64,000 nt of DNA from Hyphomicrobium sulfonivorans (GCF_013306565.1 NZ_PZPO01000004.1:638362-702361); one strand, 5' to 3'; positions 8,626-19,733 are shown, counted from the stretch's first letter. A program made the numbers and translations. The notes: generated from the sequence alone by a model not told the origin.

Positions 8626-9986
8626 CGACGTCCCCGTCCCCCGCCAGGCGTTGCACCGCGAAGCTTCGCCTTCTTGATCAGACCCTCATACTGATGGGCC
8701 AGAAGATGGCTCTGCACCTGCGAAACCGTGTCCATCGTGACACTCACGGCAATCAGGAGCGAGGTACCACCGAAGTAGAACGGCACAGCGGCGTAGGCGA
8801 TGAGGATTTCAGGAAGCACACAGACCGCGGCTAGATAAAGGGCGCCGACAACCGTGATGCGAGTGAGAACGTAGTCGATGTATTCGGCCGTCTTGTCGCC
8901 GGGGCGGATGCCGGGCAGGAAGCCGCCGTATTTGCGCAGGTTGTCCGCCGTCTCCTTGGGGTTGAACACAACCGCCGTGTAGAAGAAGGCAAAGAAGATG
9001 ATCAGCGCAACATAGACCAGGATGTGCAGCGGCTGTCCGGTGCCGAGCGCGGCGGTCATGTCGTTGAGCCACTGCGGACCCTGACCGGCCGTGAACTGTG
9101 CAGCCGTGATTGGCAACAGCAACAGCGACGAAGCAAAGATCGGCGGAATAACACCGGCAGAGTTGAGCTTCAGCGGCAGATGCGAGCTTTCGCCCTGGGC
9201 CATCCGGTTGCCGACCTGACGCTTCGGATACTGGATCAGCAGGCGGCGCTGAGCACGCTCCATGAACACGATGGCACCGACAACGAACAGCATCAGAACC
9301 AGCAGCGTAAGCAGCAGCACGACCGAGAGCGAACCGGTACGAGCCAGTTCGAACAGGCCGACAAGTGCCGACGGCAGCCCCGCGACGATACCGGCGAAGA
9401 TGATCAGCGAAATACCGTTGCCGACGCCGCGCTGCGTGATCTGCTCACCCAGCCACATCAGGAACATCGTACCGCCGACGAGCGTGATGACAGTGGTGAC
9501 GCGGAAGAACCAGCCCGGCTCAATCACGACCGATCCGGCAGCGCTGCTCGATCCTTCAAGACCGATTGCAATACCGTAGGCCTGGAATGCCGCCAGCAGC
9601 ACCGTCAGATAACGGGTGTACTGGTTGATCTGCTTGCGGCCCTGCTCGCCTTCCTTTTTCAAGGCTTCGAGCTTCGGCGACATCGAGCTCATCAACTGCA
9701 TGATGATCGACGCCGAAATGTAGGGCATGATGTTCAGCGCAAAGATCGCCATACGCTCGACGGCACCACCCGCAAACATGTTGAACATGCCGAGGATGCC
9801 AGCAGAGTTGGCGTTGAAGGTCTGCGCGAATGCTGTCGGGTTGATACCCGGCAGCGGAATGAAGGTACCGAAGCGATAAACGATGAGCGCGCCAAGCGTG
9901 AAATAGATGCGACGCTTCAAATCCTCGGCTTTGGCAAAGGAGCCAAAGTTCAAGTTGGCGGCAAGCTGCTCCGCAGCGGATACCAT
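8622..9986 (-). CDS. secY: Preprotein translocase subunit SecY
   Basis: Central channel of the Sec translocon, 454 residues with ten membrane segments. Recognisable parts are the N-terminal amphipathic helix followed by [23 protein letters not shown], the plug and lateral-gate segments ([14 protein letters not shown]) and the cytosolic loops rich in Arg and Lys ([19 protein letters not shown]). The ATG at 9986 is preceded by GGGAGAA. The partner gene secE lies about 27 kb away in the same block. The final residues end in a GRGRR-type tail overlapping the adk start. Confidence 0.98.
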   Translation of the reverse strand: MVSAAEQLAANLNFGSFAKAEDLKRRIYFTLGALIVYRFGTFIPLPGINPTAFAQTFNANSAGILGMFNMFAGGAVERMAIFALNIMPYISASIIMQLMSSMSPKLEALKKEGEQGRKQINQYTRYLTVLLAAFQAYGIAIGLEGSSSAAGSVVIEPGWFFRVTTVITLVGGTMFLMWLGEQITQRGVGNGISLIIFAGIVAGLPSALVGLFELARTGSLSVVLLLTLLVLMLFVVGAIVFMERAQRRLLIQYPKRQVGNRMAQGESSHLPLKLNSAGVIPPIFASSLLLLPITAAQFTAGQGPQWLNDMTAALGTGQPLHILVYVALIIFFAFFYTAVVFNPKETADNLRKYGGFLPGIRPGDKTAEYIDYVLTRITVVGALYLAAVCVLPEILIAYAAVPFYFGGTSLLIAVSVTMDTVSQVQSHLLAHQYEGLIKKAKLRGATPGGGRGRR

Positions 9987-10095
9987 GGTTCGTTCTCCCA
10001 ACCTTTGCGCCTGCGGCGGCGGGCCGCTCTGGATGTCCCCTCGCCTAAGATGGGAGCCTTTCCCCGGAGCGACAACGCCGCCTTTATACAAAGCA

Positions 10096-10120
10096 GCCGC
10101 CAGATCTACAGCCTGGCGGC
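10096..10120 (-). other. Hairpin between rplO and secY
   Basis: Perfect 8-base-pair inverted repeat GCCGCCAG / CTGGCGGC (10096-10103 and 10113-10120) in the 155-base gap ahead of secY. No T-run follows on the minus strand within ten bases, so it looks like an RNA stability or attenuation element and not a full terminator. Confidence 0.4.
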
Positions 10121-10141
10121 CTTTGACGCTGACGCTAAGGC

Positions 10142-10696
10142 TTAGCCTTCATTGCCCGCTGCAGGCTTTGCTGCGGCGCCCTTGTTCTTCTTGGCCGCTG
10201 TCTTGGCGCGCTTGGCCTCGTCGGCAGGAAGAACCTTACGCTCAATCAGTGTGATTGTGCCACCGGCCTTCTCGACAGCGGCCTTCGCCGACGCCGACGC
10301 GTGATTAACCGTCACGCTGACCTTGGCGCTGATCTCGCCCGAACCCAGCAAACGCAGACCATCCTTGGGACGGCGCACGATGCCAGCTTCCACGAGGGCA
10401 GCAACGTCAATCGGCTTGCCAGCATCGATGCGCTTGTCATCGACAGCCTTCTGAAGCTGACCGAGGTTCACCTCGTTATAGTCCTTGCGCTGCCACTTGT
10501 TGAAGCCGCGCTTCGGCAGGCGGCGATGAAGCGGCATCTGACCGCCTTCGAAGCCACCGATAGCAACACCCGAACGTGCGGTCTGGCCCTTGCCACCGCG
10601 GCCGCCCGTCTTGCCTACGCCCGAACCGATGCCACGCCCGATACGCACACGCTCTTTGCGCGCACCGTGCTTGTCCTTGATTTCGTTGAGCCGCAT
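10142..10696 (-). CDS. rplO: 50S ribosomal protein L15
   Basis: Large-subunit assembly protein, 184 residues. Begins [22 protein letters not shown], followed by the Gly/Arg-rich loop [11 protein letters not shown] and [19 protein letters not shown]. The C-terminus carries an Ala/Lys-rich tail ([17 protein letters not shown]), longer than in E. coli. It lies 14 bases after rpmD in the spc operon. Confidence 0.98.
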   Translation of the reverse strand: MRLNEIKDKHGARKERVRIGRGIGSGVGKTGGRGGKGQTARSGVAIGGFEGGQMPLHRRLPKRGFNKWQRKDYNEVNLGQLQKAVDDKRIDAGKPIDVAALVEAGIVRRPKDGLRLLGSGEISAKVSVTVNHASASAKAAVEKAGGTITLIERKVLPADEAKRAKTAAKKNKGAAAKPAAGNEG

Positions 10697-10710
10697 CGGA
10701 CCCTAGCTCC

Positions 10711-10914
10711 TCAGGATTTCTTTGCCTCTGCCGCATCGACGATGCGAACCAGATGGCTAACGGAGTTGATCATGCCGCGTACGGCCGGAGTATCTTCCAG
10801 CTCGCGCCGGCGGTGCAGCTTGTCGAGGCCAAGCCCGCGCAGGGTCTGGGTCTGAACGGCCGGGCGCCGGTTGGCGCTGGCGATCTGCTCGACAATGATG
10901 GTCTTCTTGGCCAT
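10711..10914 (-). CDS. rpmD: 50S ribosomal protein L30
   Basis: Small large-subunit protein, 67 residues. The segment [20 protein letters not shown] followed by [17 protein letters not shown] is the full bacterial L30 fold. It sits between rpsE and rplO in canonical order. Confidence 0.97.
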   Translation of the reverse strand: MAKKTIIVEQIASANRRPAVQTQTLRGLGLDKLHRRRELEDTPAVRGMINSVSHLVRIVDAAEAKKS

Positions 10915-10950
10915 ATCGCTATTCCTTGCGTTTGCCGGAGGCGTGCCCGA

Positions 10951-11526
10951 TTACGCCTCGGCAACAGTCTCGCTGGCTGCGGAGCCATCGCGGCGGCGAG
11001 AAACGATCTCGCTTACCTTCTTATTGCGACGGGCAGCAACGCCACGCGGGTTTTCCTGGTGCTTCAGTGCATCGAACGTAGCGCGCACCACGTTGTAGGG
11101 GTTGGCCGAGCCAAGCGACTTGGCAACCACGTCCTGCACACCCAGCATTTCGAACACGGCGCGCATCGCACCACCGGCGATAACACCGGTACCGGCCGGA
11201 GCCGAGCGGATCACAACCTTGCCTGCGCCGTGACGGCCGGCAGTATCGTGATGCAGCGTGCGGGCATCGCGCAGCGGCACCCGCAGCAACGAACGCTTTG
11301 CAGCCTCAGTCGCCTTGCGGATTGCCTCAGGCACTTCGCGCGCCTTGCCATGACCGAAGCCAACGCGACCCTTGAGGTCACCAACAACCACGAGCGCAGC
11401 AAAGCCGAAGCGCTTACCGCCCTTCACAACCTTGGCAACACGGTTGATGTGAACGAGCTTCTCGGTGAACTCGCTGTCACGTTCTTCGCGATCGCGACCG
11501 CGGTCTCTTCCTTGGGGACGTGCCAC
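10951..11526 (-). CDS. rpsE: 30S ribosomal protein S5
   Basis: Small-subunit fidelity protein at the mRNA entry channel, 191 residues. The conserved core is [20 protein letters not shown], then [18 protein letters not shown] and [15 protein letters not shown]. The start is a GTG at 11524-11526. The N-terminal 15 residues are a charged alternation of Arg, Asp and Glu; the tail is Arg/Ala-rich. Confidence 0.98.
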   Translation of the reverse strand: MARPQGRDRGRDREERDSEFTEKLVHINRVAKVVKGGKRFGFAALVVVGDLKGRVGFGHGKAREVPEAIRKATEAAKRSLLRVPLRDARTLHHDTAGRHGAGKVVIRSAPAGTGVIAGGAMRAVFEMLGVQDVVAKSLGSANPYNVVRATFDALKHQENPRGVAARRNKKVSEIVSRRRDGSAASETVAEA

Positions 11527-11541
11527 GTTGCAATCCTCTTC

Positions 11542-11910
11542 TTAAAAGTTCAGGCCGCCTTCGCGGGCCGCATCGGCCAGCGCCTTGACGCGGCCGTGAT
11601 AGATGTAACCGCCACGGTCGAAGACGACGTCCTTGACACCGGCCTTCGTCGCACGTTCGGCGATCAGCTTGCCAACAGCGGCGGCGGCGGCAGTATCGGC
11701 ACCCGTCTTCAAAGACGTACGCAGGTCTTTTTCCAGCGTAGAGGCCGAAGCGAGCGTGCGACCGGCGGCATCGTCGATCACCTGCACATAAATGTGCTTG
11801 GACGAACGGTGCACCGAAAGGCGCGGACGCCCGGTGGAATTAGCCTTCAACTGACGACGCACACGCGACTTGCGCCGATCGAACAGCTTATTGAGCGCAG
11901 TATTAGCCAT
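11542..11910 (-). CDS. rplR: 50S ribosomal protein L18
   Basis: Binds 5S rRNA together with L5 and L25. 122 residues; conserved segments are [35 protein letters not shown] and the C-terminal [20 protein letters not shown]. It lies 12 bases after rplF and 15 before rpsE. Confidence 0.98.
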   Translation of the reverse strand: MANTALNKLFDRRKSRVRRQLKANSTGRPRLSVHRSSKHIYVQVIDDAAGRTLASASTLEKDLRTSLKTGADTAAAAAVGKLIAERATKAGVKDVVFDRGGYIYHGRVKALADAAREGGLNF

Positions 11911-11922
11911 GGGGCGGCGTCC

Positions 11923-12462
11923 TTACTTCTTCTTACCTTCCTTGCGGAAGATGTATTCGCCCTGATAGCGGATGCCCTTGCCCTGGTAGGGCTCCGGCGG
12001 CCGCGAGGCGCGAATGTTTGCTGATACCTGCCCGACAAGCTGACGGTCGATGCCAGTGACGGTGATGATTTCCTGTTTGGCGCCCGAGACCTTCACCTCA
12101 ACGCCGTCCGGAATCTGATGGATCACATCGTGGCTGAAGCCGATGAGAAGCTGCAGATCCTTGCCCTTCATGGCGGCACGAAAACCGACGCCGTGAATTT
12201 CCAGGATCTGCGAGTAACCCTCGGTTACGCCGCCGACCAGATTGGAAATCATGGTGCGTGACATGCCCCACATGGAGCGCGCCATCTTCGTGTCGTCGAC
12301 AGGCGTGACGACGATGCCGTCATCCGTCTTCTCGATGTTGATCTTGTCCGGAACCGTGAAGGACAGCTCGCCCTTCGGTCCCTTGACCTTGATCTCTCGC
12401 CCGTTGATCGTCGCCGTCACATTGGACGGGACCGGGACTACCTTTTTGCCGATACGTGACAT
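11923..12462 (-). CDS. rplF: 50S ribosomal protein L6
   Basis: Large-subunit protein near the factor-binding site, 179 residues. It opens MSRIGKKVVPVPSNVTATIN and has two repeated beta-alpha-beta domains, ending with the rRNA-binding motif PEPYQGKGIRYQGEYIFRKE. Canonical spc-operon position between rpsH and rplR. Confidence 0.98.
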   Translation of the reverse strand: MSRIGKKVVPVPSNVTATINGREIKVKGPKGELSFTVPDKINIEKTDDGIVVTPVDDTKMARSMWGMSRTMISNLVGGVTEGYSQILEIHGVGFRAAMKGKDLQLLIGFSHDVIHQIPDGVEVKVSGAKQEIITVTGIDRQLVGQVSANIRASRPPEPYQGKGIRYQGEYIFRKEGKKK

Positions 12463-12515
12463 GGTCGTTCCAAAATCCTGTTTCCTGCCGCTCGCCGATG
12501 TAAGCGCGCAGCAAG

Positions 12516-12914
12516 TTAGAAGATGTTGCAGAGGATCTCCCCGCCGACGTTCTCTTCACGGGCCTTGGCGTCCGACATGACGCCCTTGGACGTGGAAAGA
12601 ATCGCGACACCGAGGCCGTTGGCGACGGTCGGCAGATCACGCACGGCTGAATAGACGCGACGACCTGGCGTAGAAACACGCTTGATCTCACGAATGGCCG
12701 GCTGGCCATTATAATACTTCAGCTCGATCTCGAAGATCGGCATCACGCCGTTCTGGTCCACGCGGGTATAGCCGCGGATGTAACCTTCTTCTTCAAGCAC
12801 GTCGAGAACGCGGCCACGGATGTTCGAGGCCGGCGTAACGCACTTCGGACGGCGGCGCATCTGTGCGTTACGGATGCGGGTGAGCATATCGCCCAAGGGA
12901 TCATTGATCGCCAT
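12516..12914 (-). CDS. rpsH: 30S ribosomal protein S8
   Basis: Primary 16S rRNA-binding protein and, in E. coli, the autogenous repressor of the spc operon. 132 residues; begins [18 protein letters not shown] and ends with the signature [20 protein letters not shown]. Fifty-three bases separate it from rplF. Confidence 0.98.
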   Translation of the reverse strand: MAINDPLGDMLTRIRNAQMRRRPKCVTPASNIRGRVLDVLEEEGYIRGYTRVDQNGVMPIFEIELKYYNGQPAIREIKRVSTPGRRVYSAVRDLPTVANGLGVAILSTSKGVMSDAKAREENVGGEILCNIF

Positions 12915-12929
12915 TGTGTCTAATCTCCC

Positions 12930-13235
12930 TTACCAGCTCGACTTCGTCATGCCGGGGATCAGACCCTGGCTAGCGAGATCGCGAAGCTGGTTACGGCACA
13001 TCTTGAGCTTGCGGTAGTAGCCGCGGGCACGGCCCGTCAGCTCACAACGATTGCGGATGCGCGTCGCTGAACTGTTGCGCGGCATCTCAGCCAGCTTGAT
13101 GCGGGCAGCAAAGCGCTGCTCTGCCGGCACCTGCAGATCGTTGGCGATTGCCTTGAGACGCTTGCGCTTCTCGGAGGCCTGAGCCACCAGCTTGCGCCGC
13201 CTCTTGTTCTTCTCTACCGAGCTCGTCTTAGCCAT
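12930..13235 (-). CDS. rpsN: 30S ribosomal protein S14
   Basis: Small-subunit head protein, 101 residues. It is the long form without the zinc CXXC pairs: the segment [21 protein letters not shown] carries only isolated cysteines. C-terminus [11 protein letters not shown]. Zinc-free S14 is usual for proteobacteria, so no zinc-dependent swap is needed here. Confidence 0.97.
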   Translation of the reverse strand: MAKTSSVEKNKRRRKLVAQASEKRKRLKAIANDLQVPAEQRFAARIKLAEMPRNSSATRIRNRCELTGRARGYYRKLKMCRNQLRDLASQGLIPGMTKSSW

Positions 13236-13276
13236 CTAAATCCTCCAAAGGCCTTTCGGGTGAATCCCGAGGTCCT

Positions 13277-13939
13277 CTAGCTGCGAAACGGGAAATTAAA
13301 GGCACGCAGAAGTTCGCGGGCCTCGTCGTCGGTTTTAGCCGACGTACACACGATGATATCCATACCCCAGATCTGATCGACCTTATCGTAGTCGATTTCC
13401 GGGAACACGATGTGCTCCTTCAGACCGCAGGCATAGTTGCCGCGACCATCGAAGCTCTTCGGGTTAAGACCGCGGAAGTCCTTCACGCGCGGCAGCGCGA
13501 TCGTGACCAGACGATCCAGGAATTCATACATCCGGTCGCCGCGCAGGGTCACCTTGGCGCCGATCGGCATACCTTCGCGAAGCTTGTACGTCGCGAGGGC
13601 CTTGCGGGCCTTGGTCTGCACCGGCCGCTGACCGGAAATAAGTGCCAGATCGCCAGCAGCGTTATCGACCTTCTTGCGGTCGAGAACAGCTTCGCCGACG
13701 CCCATGTTGAGAACGATCTTTTCCAGCTTCGGCATCAGCATGCAGTTCGAATACTCGAACTTCTTCTGCATCGCGTCGCGGACTACGTTCTCGTAGTGAG
13801 CCTTCATGCGCGGCTTGTAATCAGCCGGGCGCGGCTTCGCCGGTGCACGCGGCTCGCTCGATGCAGCAGCGGCCTTGTCGGCCTTGCGCTTCGGCTGTGC
13901 GCCGCCGGCGTTCTTCGCCGATTTACCTTTGTCAGCCAT
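13277..13939 (-). CDS. rplE: 50S ribosomal protein L5 with N-terminal extension
   Basis: Binds 5S rRNA and the P-site tRNA elbow. 220 residues against the usual 178-185. The first 40 or so residues are a low-complexity Lys/Ala/Pro segment (for example [13 protein letters not shown]) before the normal family start near [15 protein letters not shown]. The core motifs are normal ([44 protein letters not shown]). The ATG at 13939 is the only good start that keeps the reading frame open to rplX six bases away. The extension may bind RNA or be disordered. Confidence 0.95.
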   Translation of the reverse strand: MADKGKSAKNAGGAQPKRKADKAAAASSEPRAPAKPRPADYKPRMKAHYENVVRDAMQKKFEYSNCMLMPKLEKIVLNMGVGEAVLDRKKVDNAAGDLALISGQRPVQTKARKALATYKLREGMPIGAKVTLRGDRMYEFLDRLVTIALPRVKDFRGLNPKSFDGRGNYACGLKEHIVFPEIDYDKVDQIWGMDIIVCTSAKTDDEARELLRAFNFPFRS

Positions 13940-13945
13940 GGCTCA

Positions 13946-14269
13946 TTATCTCTCCGGAATGACTTCGCCCGAGCGCTTGGCGAAGCGAACCTTCTTGCCG
14001 TCCTCAAGGAACTTGAAACCGACACGGGTCGGCTTGCCGTCCTTGGGATCTTCAAGCGCCAGATTCGACAACTGAATCGGTGCTTCTTTCGAAATGATGC
14101 CGCCGGTCTGGCTCGCCGTCTGCTTCTGATGACGACGAACAACATTGACACCACGAACGATCGCGCGCTGCTCCTTGGGGAGCATCTCGACGACTTCGCC
14201 GTGTTTGCCCTTGTCGCGGCCGGCGATGACGATCACATGATCGCCCTTTTTAATTTTCAGCGAGGCCAT
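13946..14269 (-). CDS. rplX: 50S ribosomal protein L24
   Basis: Assembly initiator protein of the large subunit, 107 residues. The KOW motif lies near the N-terminus ([20 protein letters not shown]), followed by [16 protein letters not shown]. The ATG overlaps the last base of the rplN stop (TAATG), implying coupled translation. Confidence 0.97.
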   Translation of the reverse strand: MASLKIKKGDHVIVIAGRDKGKHGEVVEMLPKEQRAIVRGVNVVRRHQKQTASQTGGIISKEAPIQLSNLALEDPKDGKPTRVGFKFLEDGKKVRFAKRSGEVIPER

Positions 14270-14637
14270 TACAGCACCTCCGGCGCCAGCGAAATAATCT
14301 TCATGTGGTTCTTGGACCGGAGTTCGCGCGTGACCGGTCCGAAGATACGGGTACCGACAGGCTCACCCTGGGCGTTGATCAGTACGGCCGCATTGCGGTC
14401 GAAGCGGATCAGCGAACCATCGGGACGGCGAACGCCATGAGCGGTGCGAACAACCACCGCCTTCATGACCTGGCCCTTCTTAACGCGACCCTTCGGAATA
14501 GCTTCCTTGACCGAAACGACGATGATGTCGCCCACGGTCGCGTACTTGCGCTTCGAGCCGCCCAGCACTTTAATGCACTGAACGCGGCGCGCGCCCGAAT
14601 TGTCAGCGACGTCGAGATTGGTCTCCATCTGGATCAT
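14269..14637 (-). CDS. rplN: 50S ribosomal protein L14
   Basis: Large-subunit interface protein, 122 residues. Opens [20 protein letters not shown] and contains [20 protein letters not shown] and the C-terminal [11 protein letters not shown]. It heads the spc operon proper, 89 bases after rpsQ; that gap shows no gene. Confidence 0.98.
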   Translation of the reverse strand: MIQMETNLDVADNSGARRVQCIKVLGGSKRKYATVGDIIVVSVKEAIPKGRVKKGQVMKAVVVRTAHGVRRPDGSLIRFDRNAAVLINAQGEPVGTRIFGPVTRELRSKNHMKIISLAPEVL

Positions 14638-14726
14638 CGCGGCTTCCCTTTCAAACTGCCGCTCTCAGAGAGCGACCTGGCATCAATTGGCGGACTTGCA
14701 TCCGCGCTAAAAAGCGACCGTTGGAA

Positions 14727-14963
14727 CTAACCGTTTTCGGTCAGAACCACCCAACGTTTGTTCTTTGAGATTGGCGCACTCTCAACGATCTCAACCCGAT
14801 CGCCGATCTTGAATGCGTTGTTCTCGTCGTGGGCGTGATACTTCTTCGTCCGCCGCACAACTTTCTTGAACAGTGGGTGCGTATAACGGCGTTCGACCTC
14901 GACGACTATAGTTTTGTCGTTCTTGTCGGATACGACCACGCCCTGCAGCACGCGTTTTGGCAT
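14727..14963 (-). CDS. rpsQ: 30S ribosomal protein S17
   Basis: Primary 16S rRNA-binding protein, 78 residues. Opens [19 protein letters not shown] and continues [19 protein letters not shown]. The ATG at 14963 is the family start; the open frame runs 16 codons further but that part overlaps the end of rpmC and is not family-like. Confidence 0.97.
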   Translation of the reverse strand: MPKRVLQGVVVSDKNDKTIVVEVERRYTHPLFKKVVRRTKKYHAHDENNAFKIGDRVEIVESAPISKNKRWVVLTENG

Positions 14964-14973
14964 TGCTAACTCC

Positions 14974-15177
14974 TCAGCCCTTGGCGCCGCCGGCGCGCTT
15001 CTGGCGTGCAACGGTCAGCAAGCGGGCAATGTCGCGGCGGACAATCCGCACCCGCGCCGTGTTCTCGAGCTGGCCCGAAGCCCGCTGGAAGCGCAGATTG
15101 AACTGCTCCTTCTTGAGCTTTTGCAGCTGGTCATCCAGCTGGTCGAGCGTCATATCCCGAAAGCCTTCCGCCTTCAT
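14974..15177 (-). CDS. rpmC: 50S ribosomal protein L29
   Basis: Protein at the exit tunnel, docking site for SRP and trigger factor with L23. 67 residues forming two helices: [20 protein letters not shown] and [19 protein letters not shown]. Sits between rplP and rpsQ in S10-operon order. Confidence 0.97.
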   Translation of the reverse strand: MKAEGFRDMTLDQLDDQLQKLKKEQFNLRFQRASGQLENTARVRIVRRDIARLLTVARQKRAGGAKG

Positions 15178-15208
15178 CGCCTTGATTCCTCGTAAAATTC
15201 TTCAGTGC

Positions 15209-15619
15209 TCAGCCAATACGCGTAACAATACGCGTCTTGATCGGCAGCTTGGCTGCACCCAGTACCAGAGCCTCACGGGCGATCTGATCAGGCACGCCAT
15301 CGAGTTCGAACATAATGCGGCCCGGCTTTACACGAGCTGCCCAGAATTCGATAGAGCCCTTACCCGAACCCATGCGGACTTCCGCCGGCTTCTTCGTGAC
15401 CGGAACATCCGGGAAAATACGGATCCACACGCGGCCGGCACGCTTCATATGACGCGTGATAGCACGACGGGCGGCTTCAATCTGACGCGCCGTGATACGT
15501 TCCGGCTCAATGGCCTTGAGGCCGTGAGAACCGAAGTTCAAGTCCGTTCCACCCTTGGCGGCGCCATGGATGCGGCCCTTGAAAGTCTTACGGTGCTTTG
15601 TGCGTTTGGGTTGCAGCAT
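15209..15619 (-). CDS. rplP: 50S ribosomal protein L16
   Basis: Large-subunit protein close to the peptidyl-transferase centre and A-site tRNA, 136 residues. Opens [19 protein letters not shown]; later [19 protein letters not shown] and the C-terminal KLPIKTRIV, all canonical. Confidence 0.98.
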   Translation of the reverse strand: MLQPKRTKHRKTFKGRIHGAAKGGTDLNFGSHGLKAIEPERITARQIEAARRAITRHMKRAGRVWIRIFPDVPVTKKPAEVRMGSGKGSIEFWAARVKPGRIMFELDGVPDQIAREALVLGAAKLPIKTRIVTRIG

Positions 15620-15653
15620 GTCGTTTCGTCCTTGTCAGCGCGGCAATGCTGCC

Positions 15654-16451
15654 TCACGCCTTCTCTGCATTATCGCCGTTGGCGGCTGCCGGAGCTGCCT
15701 CACGTCGCTCGCGACGATCACCGCGATCGCCTCGGTCACGGTCACCATCCCGACGCGGACGACCACCGCCACCACCGCTTTCCTGCAGGTCTGCGTTGCG
15801 CTTCTCAGAGGCCATCGGATCGTGTTCGATGATCTCGCCCTTGAAGATCCAGACCTTGATGCCGATCACGCCATAGGCCGTGTGAGCCTCGCCGTAACCG
15901 AAATCGATGTCTGCGCGCAGCGTGTGCAGCGGCACGCGGCCTTCGCGATACCATTCCGTCCGGGCGATTTCTGCACCACCAAGACGGCCGGCAACGTTGA
16001 TACGAATGCCCTGGGCGCCGAGACGCAGAGCCGACTGAACCGAACGCTTCATAGCGCGGCGGAATGCAACGCGGCGCTCAAGCTGCTGCGCAATGGTCTC
16101 AGCGACCAGCGTAGCGTCAATTTCCGGCTTGCGGATCTCAACGATGTTGAGGTGCACTTCCGAATTCGTGAAGCGCGCGAGCTGGCTGCGCAGCTTCTCG
16201 ATGTCAGCGCCCTTCTTGCCGATCAGCACACCGGGGCGAGCCGTGTGAACCGTAACGCGGCACTTCTTGTGCGGGCGCTCAATCACGACCTTGGCGATGC
16301 CAGCCTGGCGACGCTGCTTCATGATGTGGTCGCGCATCTGCATGTCTTCATGCAGCAGCCGGCCATACTCACCGCGAGCGGCAAACCAGCGGCTATCCCA
16401 CGTGCGATTGACGCCGACGCGCAGCCCGACCGGATTGACTTTCTGACCCAT
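15654..16451 (-). CDS. rpsC: 30S ribosomal protein S3 with charged C-terminal tail
   Basis: Forms the mRNA entry channel. 265 residues. KH domain with [15 protein letters not shown], then the C-terminal domain ([20 protein letters not shown]). The last 45 residues form a repetitive Arg/Asp/Gly tail (such as [14 protein letters not shown]) followed by an Ala-rich end. Such tails are known in alphaproteobacterial S3 but this one is strongly alternating in charge. The ATG overlaps the last base of the rplV stop. Confidence 0.97.
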   Translation of the reverse strand: MGQKVNPVGLRVGVNRTWDSRWFAARGEYGRLLHEDMQMRDHIMKQRRQAGIAKVVIERPHKKCRVTVHTARPGVLIGKKGADIEKLRSQLARFTNSEVHLNIVEIRKPEIDATLVAETIAQQLERRVAFRRAMKRSVQSALRLGAQGIRINVAGRLGGAEIARTEWYREGRVPLHTLRADIDFGYGEAHTAYGVIGIKVWIFKGEIIEHDPMASEKRNADLQESGGGGGRPRRDGDRDRGDRGDRRERREAAPAAANGDNAEKA

Positions 16452-16912
16452 TATGCAGTCTCCTTGGCGGGCTTCGTCGCAGCGCTCTTGGAGCCCTTCG
16501 CAGCCTTGGCCTTCTTGCTGGCCGCCTTCTCATTCTCTTCTTCCGACTTCTGCCGGACAACCACCGTGATCTGCGCAAATGGCTTCACGATAGAAGAAGC
16601 GCGACCGCGTCCACGTGCCGTGAACCGGCGCATGGTGAGGTTCTTTCCGACATAAGCCTCGGAGACAACGAGCTCGTTGACGTCCAGACCGTGGTTGTTC
16701 TCAGCATTTGCAACGGCCGACATCACGCACTTGCGGACATCCTGCGCGATGCGCTTGCGGGAGAACTCCAGGTCAGCCAGAGCGGTATCAACCGGCTTGC
16801 CGCGGATCAGACCGGCGACAAGGTTCAGCTTACGCGGCGAAACCCGGAGGTTTCTTGCCACGGCCTGTGCCTCGCTGTCGGAGAGGCTGCGCTCGCGTTT
16901 GGGCTTGCCCAT
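16451..16912 (-). CDS. rplV: 50S ribosomal protein L22 with Lys/Ala tail
   Basis: Lines the exit tunnel; its loop is a site of macrolide resistance changes. 153 residues against about 110-130. Core motifs are [36 protein letters not shown] and the tunnel loop [18 protein letters not shown]. The C-terminal 30 residues are Lys/Ala-rich. Lies between rpsS and rpsC. Confidence 0.97.
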   Translation of the reverse strand: MGKPKRERSLSDSEAQAVARNLRVSPRKLNLVAGLIRGKPVDTALADLEFSRKRIAQDVRKCVMSAVANAENNHGLDVNELVVSEAYVGKNLTMRRFTARGRGRASSIVKPFAQITVVVRQKSEEENEKAASKKAKAAKGSKSAATKPAKETA

Positions 16913-16936
16913 AATCTTCGCCTTCGCCTTAAAGTC

Positions 16937-17218
16937 TTATCTGCCCTTGGTGGCTTTCTTGTCGCCACCGTGACCGGGGAAGTTACGCGTCGGCGCAAAC
17001 TCACCGAACTTGTGCCCGATCATGTCTTCCGTGATCGCAACAGGCACATGCTTGTGCCCGTTGTGGACGCCGAACGTCAGGCCGACAAACTGCGGCAGGA
17101 TCGTCGAGCGGCGGCTCCACATCTTGATGATTTCATTGCGACCCGAGGTGCGTACCTTCTCTGCCTTCTTGAGCAGGTACCCATCAATAAACGGGCCTTT
17201 CCAAACTGATCTTGCCAT
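16937..17218 (-). CDS. rpsS: 30S ribosomal protein S19
   Basis: Small-subunit head protein bound to S13, 93 residues. Opens [20 protein letters not shown]; contains [21 protein letters not shown] and [11 protein letters not shown]. Canonical position between rplB and rplV. Confidence 0.98.
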   Translation of the reverse strand: MARSVWKGPFIDGYLLKKAEKVRTSGRNEIIKMWSRRSTILPQFVGLTFGVHNGHKHVPVAITEDMIGHKFGEFAPTRNFPGHGGDKKATKGR

Positions 17219-17245
17219 TGCGTGTCTCCTCGTACCGTCGTCTGA

Positions 17246-18067
17246 TTACTTCTTCTTCTGACGGCCACGAATGATGAACTTGTCGGTTGCCTTGTTCTTG
17301 CGGGTCTTCGCACCCTTGGTCGGCTTGCCCCATGGAGTCATCCAGTGCTTACCGCCGTTGGTACGACCGCCGTTCGGGTGATCGATCGGGTTCATGGTGA
17401 TCGAGCGAACGGTTGGGCGACGACCCTGCCAGCGCGTACGGCCGGCCTTGCCAACCACCTCGTTGGAATGATCGGGGTTCGAAACCGCACCGATGGTTGC
17501 CATGCACTCGGCGCGAACGCGACGCGTCTCGCCGGAGTTGAGCTTCAGAATTGCCCAGCCGGCGTCACGGCCGACAAGCTGCACGAAGGCACCAGCCGAA
17601 CGGGCGATCTGACCGCCGCGACCCGACTTCAGCTCAACGTTGTGCACGATGGTGCCGATCGGCATGCCTGCCAGCGGCATCGCATTGCCGGGCTTCACGT
17701 CGACCTTCTCACCGGAAATGACCTGATCACCGGCAGACAGACGCTGCGGAGCAAGGATGTAGGACAGCTCGCCGTCCTCATACTTGATCAACGCGATGAA
17801 CGCCGAACGGTTGGGGTCATATTCCAGACGCTCAACAGTTGCTGGCACATCGAACTTGCGGCGGCGGAAGTCCACAAGGCGATAGGCGCGCTTGTGACCA
17901 CCACCGATGTGACGCGTGGTGATACGGCCGGCGTTGTTACGGCCGCCTGACTTCGACTTGCCCTCGACCAGTACCTTAACCGGCGCGCCCTTCCAGAGCT
18001 GCGTACGGTCAACCAGCACCAGATGGCGCAGGCCAGGAGAGGTCGGGCGGAATGTCTTCAGTGCCAT
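17246..18067 (-). CDS. rplB: 50S ribosomal protein L2
   Basis: Large-subunit protein needed for peptidyl-transferase activity and subunit joining, 273 residues. It has [21 protein letters not shown] near residue 35 and the highly conserved C-terminal block [19 protein letters not shown], which contains the functionally important histidine. C-terminus [10 protein letters not shown]. Confidence 0.98.
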   Translation of the reverse strand: MALKTFRPTSPGLRHLVLVDRTQLWKGAPVKVLVEGKSKSGGRNNAGRITTRHIGGGHKRAYRLVDFRRRKFDVPATVERLEYDPNRSAFIALIKYEDGELSYILAPQRLSAGDQVISGEKVDVKPGNAMPLAGMPIGTIVHNVELKSGRGGQIARSAGAFVQLVGRDAGWAILKLNSGETRRVRAECMATIGAVSNPDHSNEVVGKAGRTRWQGRRPTVRSITMNPIDHPNGGRTNGGKHWMTPWGKPTKGAKTRKNKATDKFIIRGRQKKK

Positions 18068-18091
18068 GGTCGTTTCCTAGTCTCCGGAACC

Positions 18092-18385
18092 TCAGAGGCC
18101 CGTAGAAATATCGATGTGCTGGCCTTCGGCCAACGTCACGATGGCTTTCTTGGTATCGCTCTGCAGTGCACGACGGCCGCGGAACGTCTTCAGCTTGCCC
18201 TTGCGGACCAGCGTGTTGACTGCCGTAACCTTCACCTTGAACAGCTGCTCGACCGCCGCCTTGATCTCAGTCTTCGTTGCGCGCGGGGCAACGTTGAAGA
18301 TGATCTGGTTGGCTTCTGAAACGAGCGTCGCCTTCTCGGTGATGACCGGAGAGACAATCACGTCATAAGCGCTAAGCTTTTTCAT
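18092..18385 (-). CDS. rplW: 50S ribosomal protein L23
   Basis: Exit-tunnel docking platform for trigger factor and SRP, 97 residues. Family-like from [20 protein letters not shown] through [18 protein letters not shown] to [10 protein letters not shown]. The ATG at 18385 overlaps the rplD stop by four bases, so initiation is probably coupled. The open frame continues far upstream, but that is rplD in another frame. Confidence 0.97.
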   Translation of the reverse strand: MKKLSAYDVIVSPVITEKATLVSEANQIIFNVAPRATKTEIKAAVEQLFKVKVTAVNTLVRKGKLKTFRGRRALQSDTKKAIVTLAEGQHIDISTGL

Positions 18386-19020
18386 TGCTTGCTCTCCGCA
18401 CCGGCAAACCGCTCTTCGAGAGCAGCAATTGCAGCCTTGGTAAGCACCAGCTTGCGACGACGAATGATGTCGTACACGTTGATGCCCTGAACCGGCAGAA
18501 CGTCGATGTTCGGCAGGTTGCGTGCTGCGCGAACGAAGCCAACTTCCAACTCCGCGCCATCGATGATGAGCACGTTGTTCCAATCCAGCTTCGCAAACTG
18601 GGCCCGCAGCGCCGACGTCTTGCCGTCCGCAGCCTCAGCCTTGTCAAGCACGACGACCTCACCGGCCTTCAGCTTCGCCGACAGAGCATGACGCAATGCA
18701 AGCGCTCGCACCTTCTTCGGCAGCTCGATAGCGTGATCGCGCGGCTTGGGACCAAAGGCCTTACCACCACCGCGATACTGCGGCGCAGACCGATCGCCGT
18801 GACGAGCACCACCGGTACCCTTCTGACGATACACTTTCTTGCCGGTCACGTTCACAAGCGAACGGTCCTGCGAGAAATGCGTACCAGCGCGACGCTTAGC
18901 GAGCTGATAGCGGATCATCCGCTGGATCAGGTCGGGACGCGGGCTAAGCCCGAAAATCGCATCCGAAAGCTCAACGGTGCCGGCGTTAGCGGCCGCGAGC
19001 GTGGTGACATCAACCTTCAT
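18382..19020 (-). CDS. rplD: 50S ribosomal protein L4
   Basis: Exit-tunnel protein, and in E. coli the autogenous regulator of the S10 operon. 212 residues from the ATG at 19020. A GTG directly upstream (19023) would add one residue; I prefer the ATG because it overlaps the rplC stop by one base (TGATG). Conserved parts are [20 protein letters not shown] and [20 protein letters not shown]. Confidence 0.97.
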   Translation of the reverse strand: MKVDVTTLAAANAGTVELSDAIFGLSPRPDLIQRMIRYQLAKRRAGTHFSQDRSLVNVTGKKVYRQKGTGGARHGDRSAPQYRGGGKAFGPKPRDHAIELPKKVRALALRHALSAKLKAGEVVVLDKAEAADGKTSALRAQFAKLDWNNVLIIDGAELEVGFVRAARNLPNIDVLPVQGINVYDIIRRRKLVLTKAAIAALEERFAGAESKQ

Positions 19021-19733
19021 CACGCCTGTTCCTTCGTCTCGGCGGCAGCGCCAGCATTACGTGCACGGAATGCGCCCGGGCGCGGAGCATCCTTGTGGGG
19101 CTCCTTACGAACGGCGTCGCGAACCAGAACCCAGCCGCCCTTGGAACCGGGCACGGCTCCACGGATCATCACCAGACCGCGGTCAACGTCAGTCTTTACG
19201 ACGACGAGGTTCTGGGTGGTGACACGTTCATCACCCATGTGTCCGGCCATCTTCTTGCCCTTGAACACCTTGCCGGGGTCCTGGCGCTGACCGGTCGAAC
19301 CGTGGCTACGGTGGCTGATCGAAACACCGTGCGAGGCGTTGAGACCACCGAAGTTCCAGCGCTTCATCGGGCCCTGGAAGCCCTTGCCCTGATTCGTGCC
19401 GGTGACGTCAACGAATTGACCCGGAACGAAATGGTCGGCGGTGATCTCCGCGCCAACTTCGATGACGTTCTCAGGTGTAACCCGGAACTCCACCAGCTTG
19501 CGCTTCGGCTCAACCTGAGCGACCGCAAAGTTCTGGCGATCGGCCTTGGTGAGACGCGACGGCTTGCGGCTTCCAGCACCAAGCTGAAGAGCCGTGTAAC
19601 CGTTCTTGTCGTTCGTGCGGTGCGCGATGACCTGGACGTTGTCCATCTTCAACACGGTCACCGGGATGTGTTCTCCCGAGTCCGTGAAGATGCGGGTCAT
19701 CCCGACCTTCTGAGCAATCACTCCGGAACGCAT
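19020..19733 (-). CDS. rplC: 50S ribosomal protein L3
   Basis: Early-assembly large-subunit protein reaching the peptidyl-transferase centre. 237 residues from the ATG at 19733 ([16 protein letters not shown]), preceded by AAGGAAGG. The core loop reads [20 protein letters not shown], then [20 protein letters not shown]. The C-terminal tail is an Ala/Arg-rich extension. Confidence 0.97.
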   Translation of the reverse strand: MRSGVIAQKVGMTRIFTDSGEHIPVTVLKMDNVQVIAHRTNDKNGYTALQLGAGSRKPSRLTKADRQNFAVAQVEPKRKLVEFRVTPENVIEVGAEITADHFVPGQFVDVTGTNQGKGFQGPMKRWNFGGLNASHGVSISHRSHGSTGQRQDPGKVFKGKKMAGHMGDERVTTQNLVVVKTDVDRGLVMIRGAVPGSKGGWVLVRDAVRKEPHKDAPRPGAFRARNAGAAAETKEQA

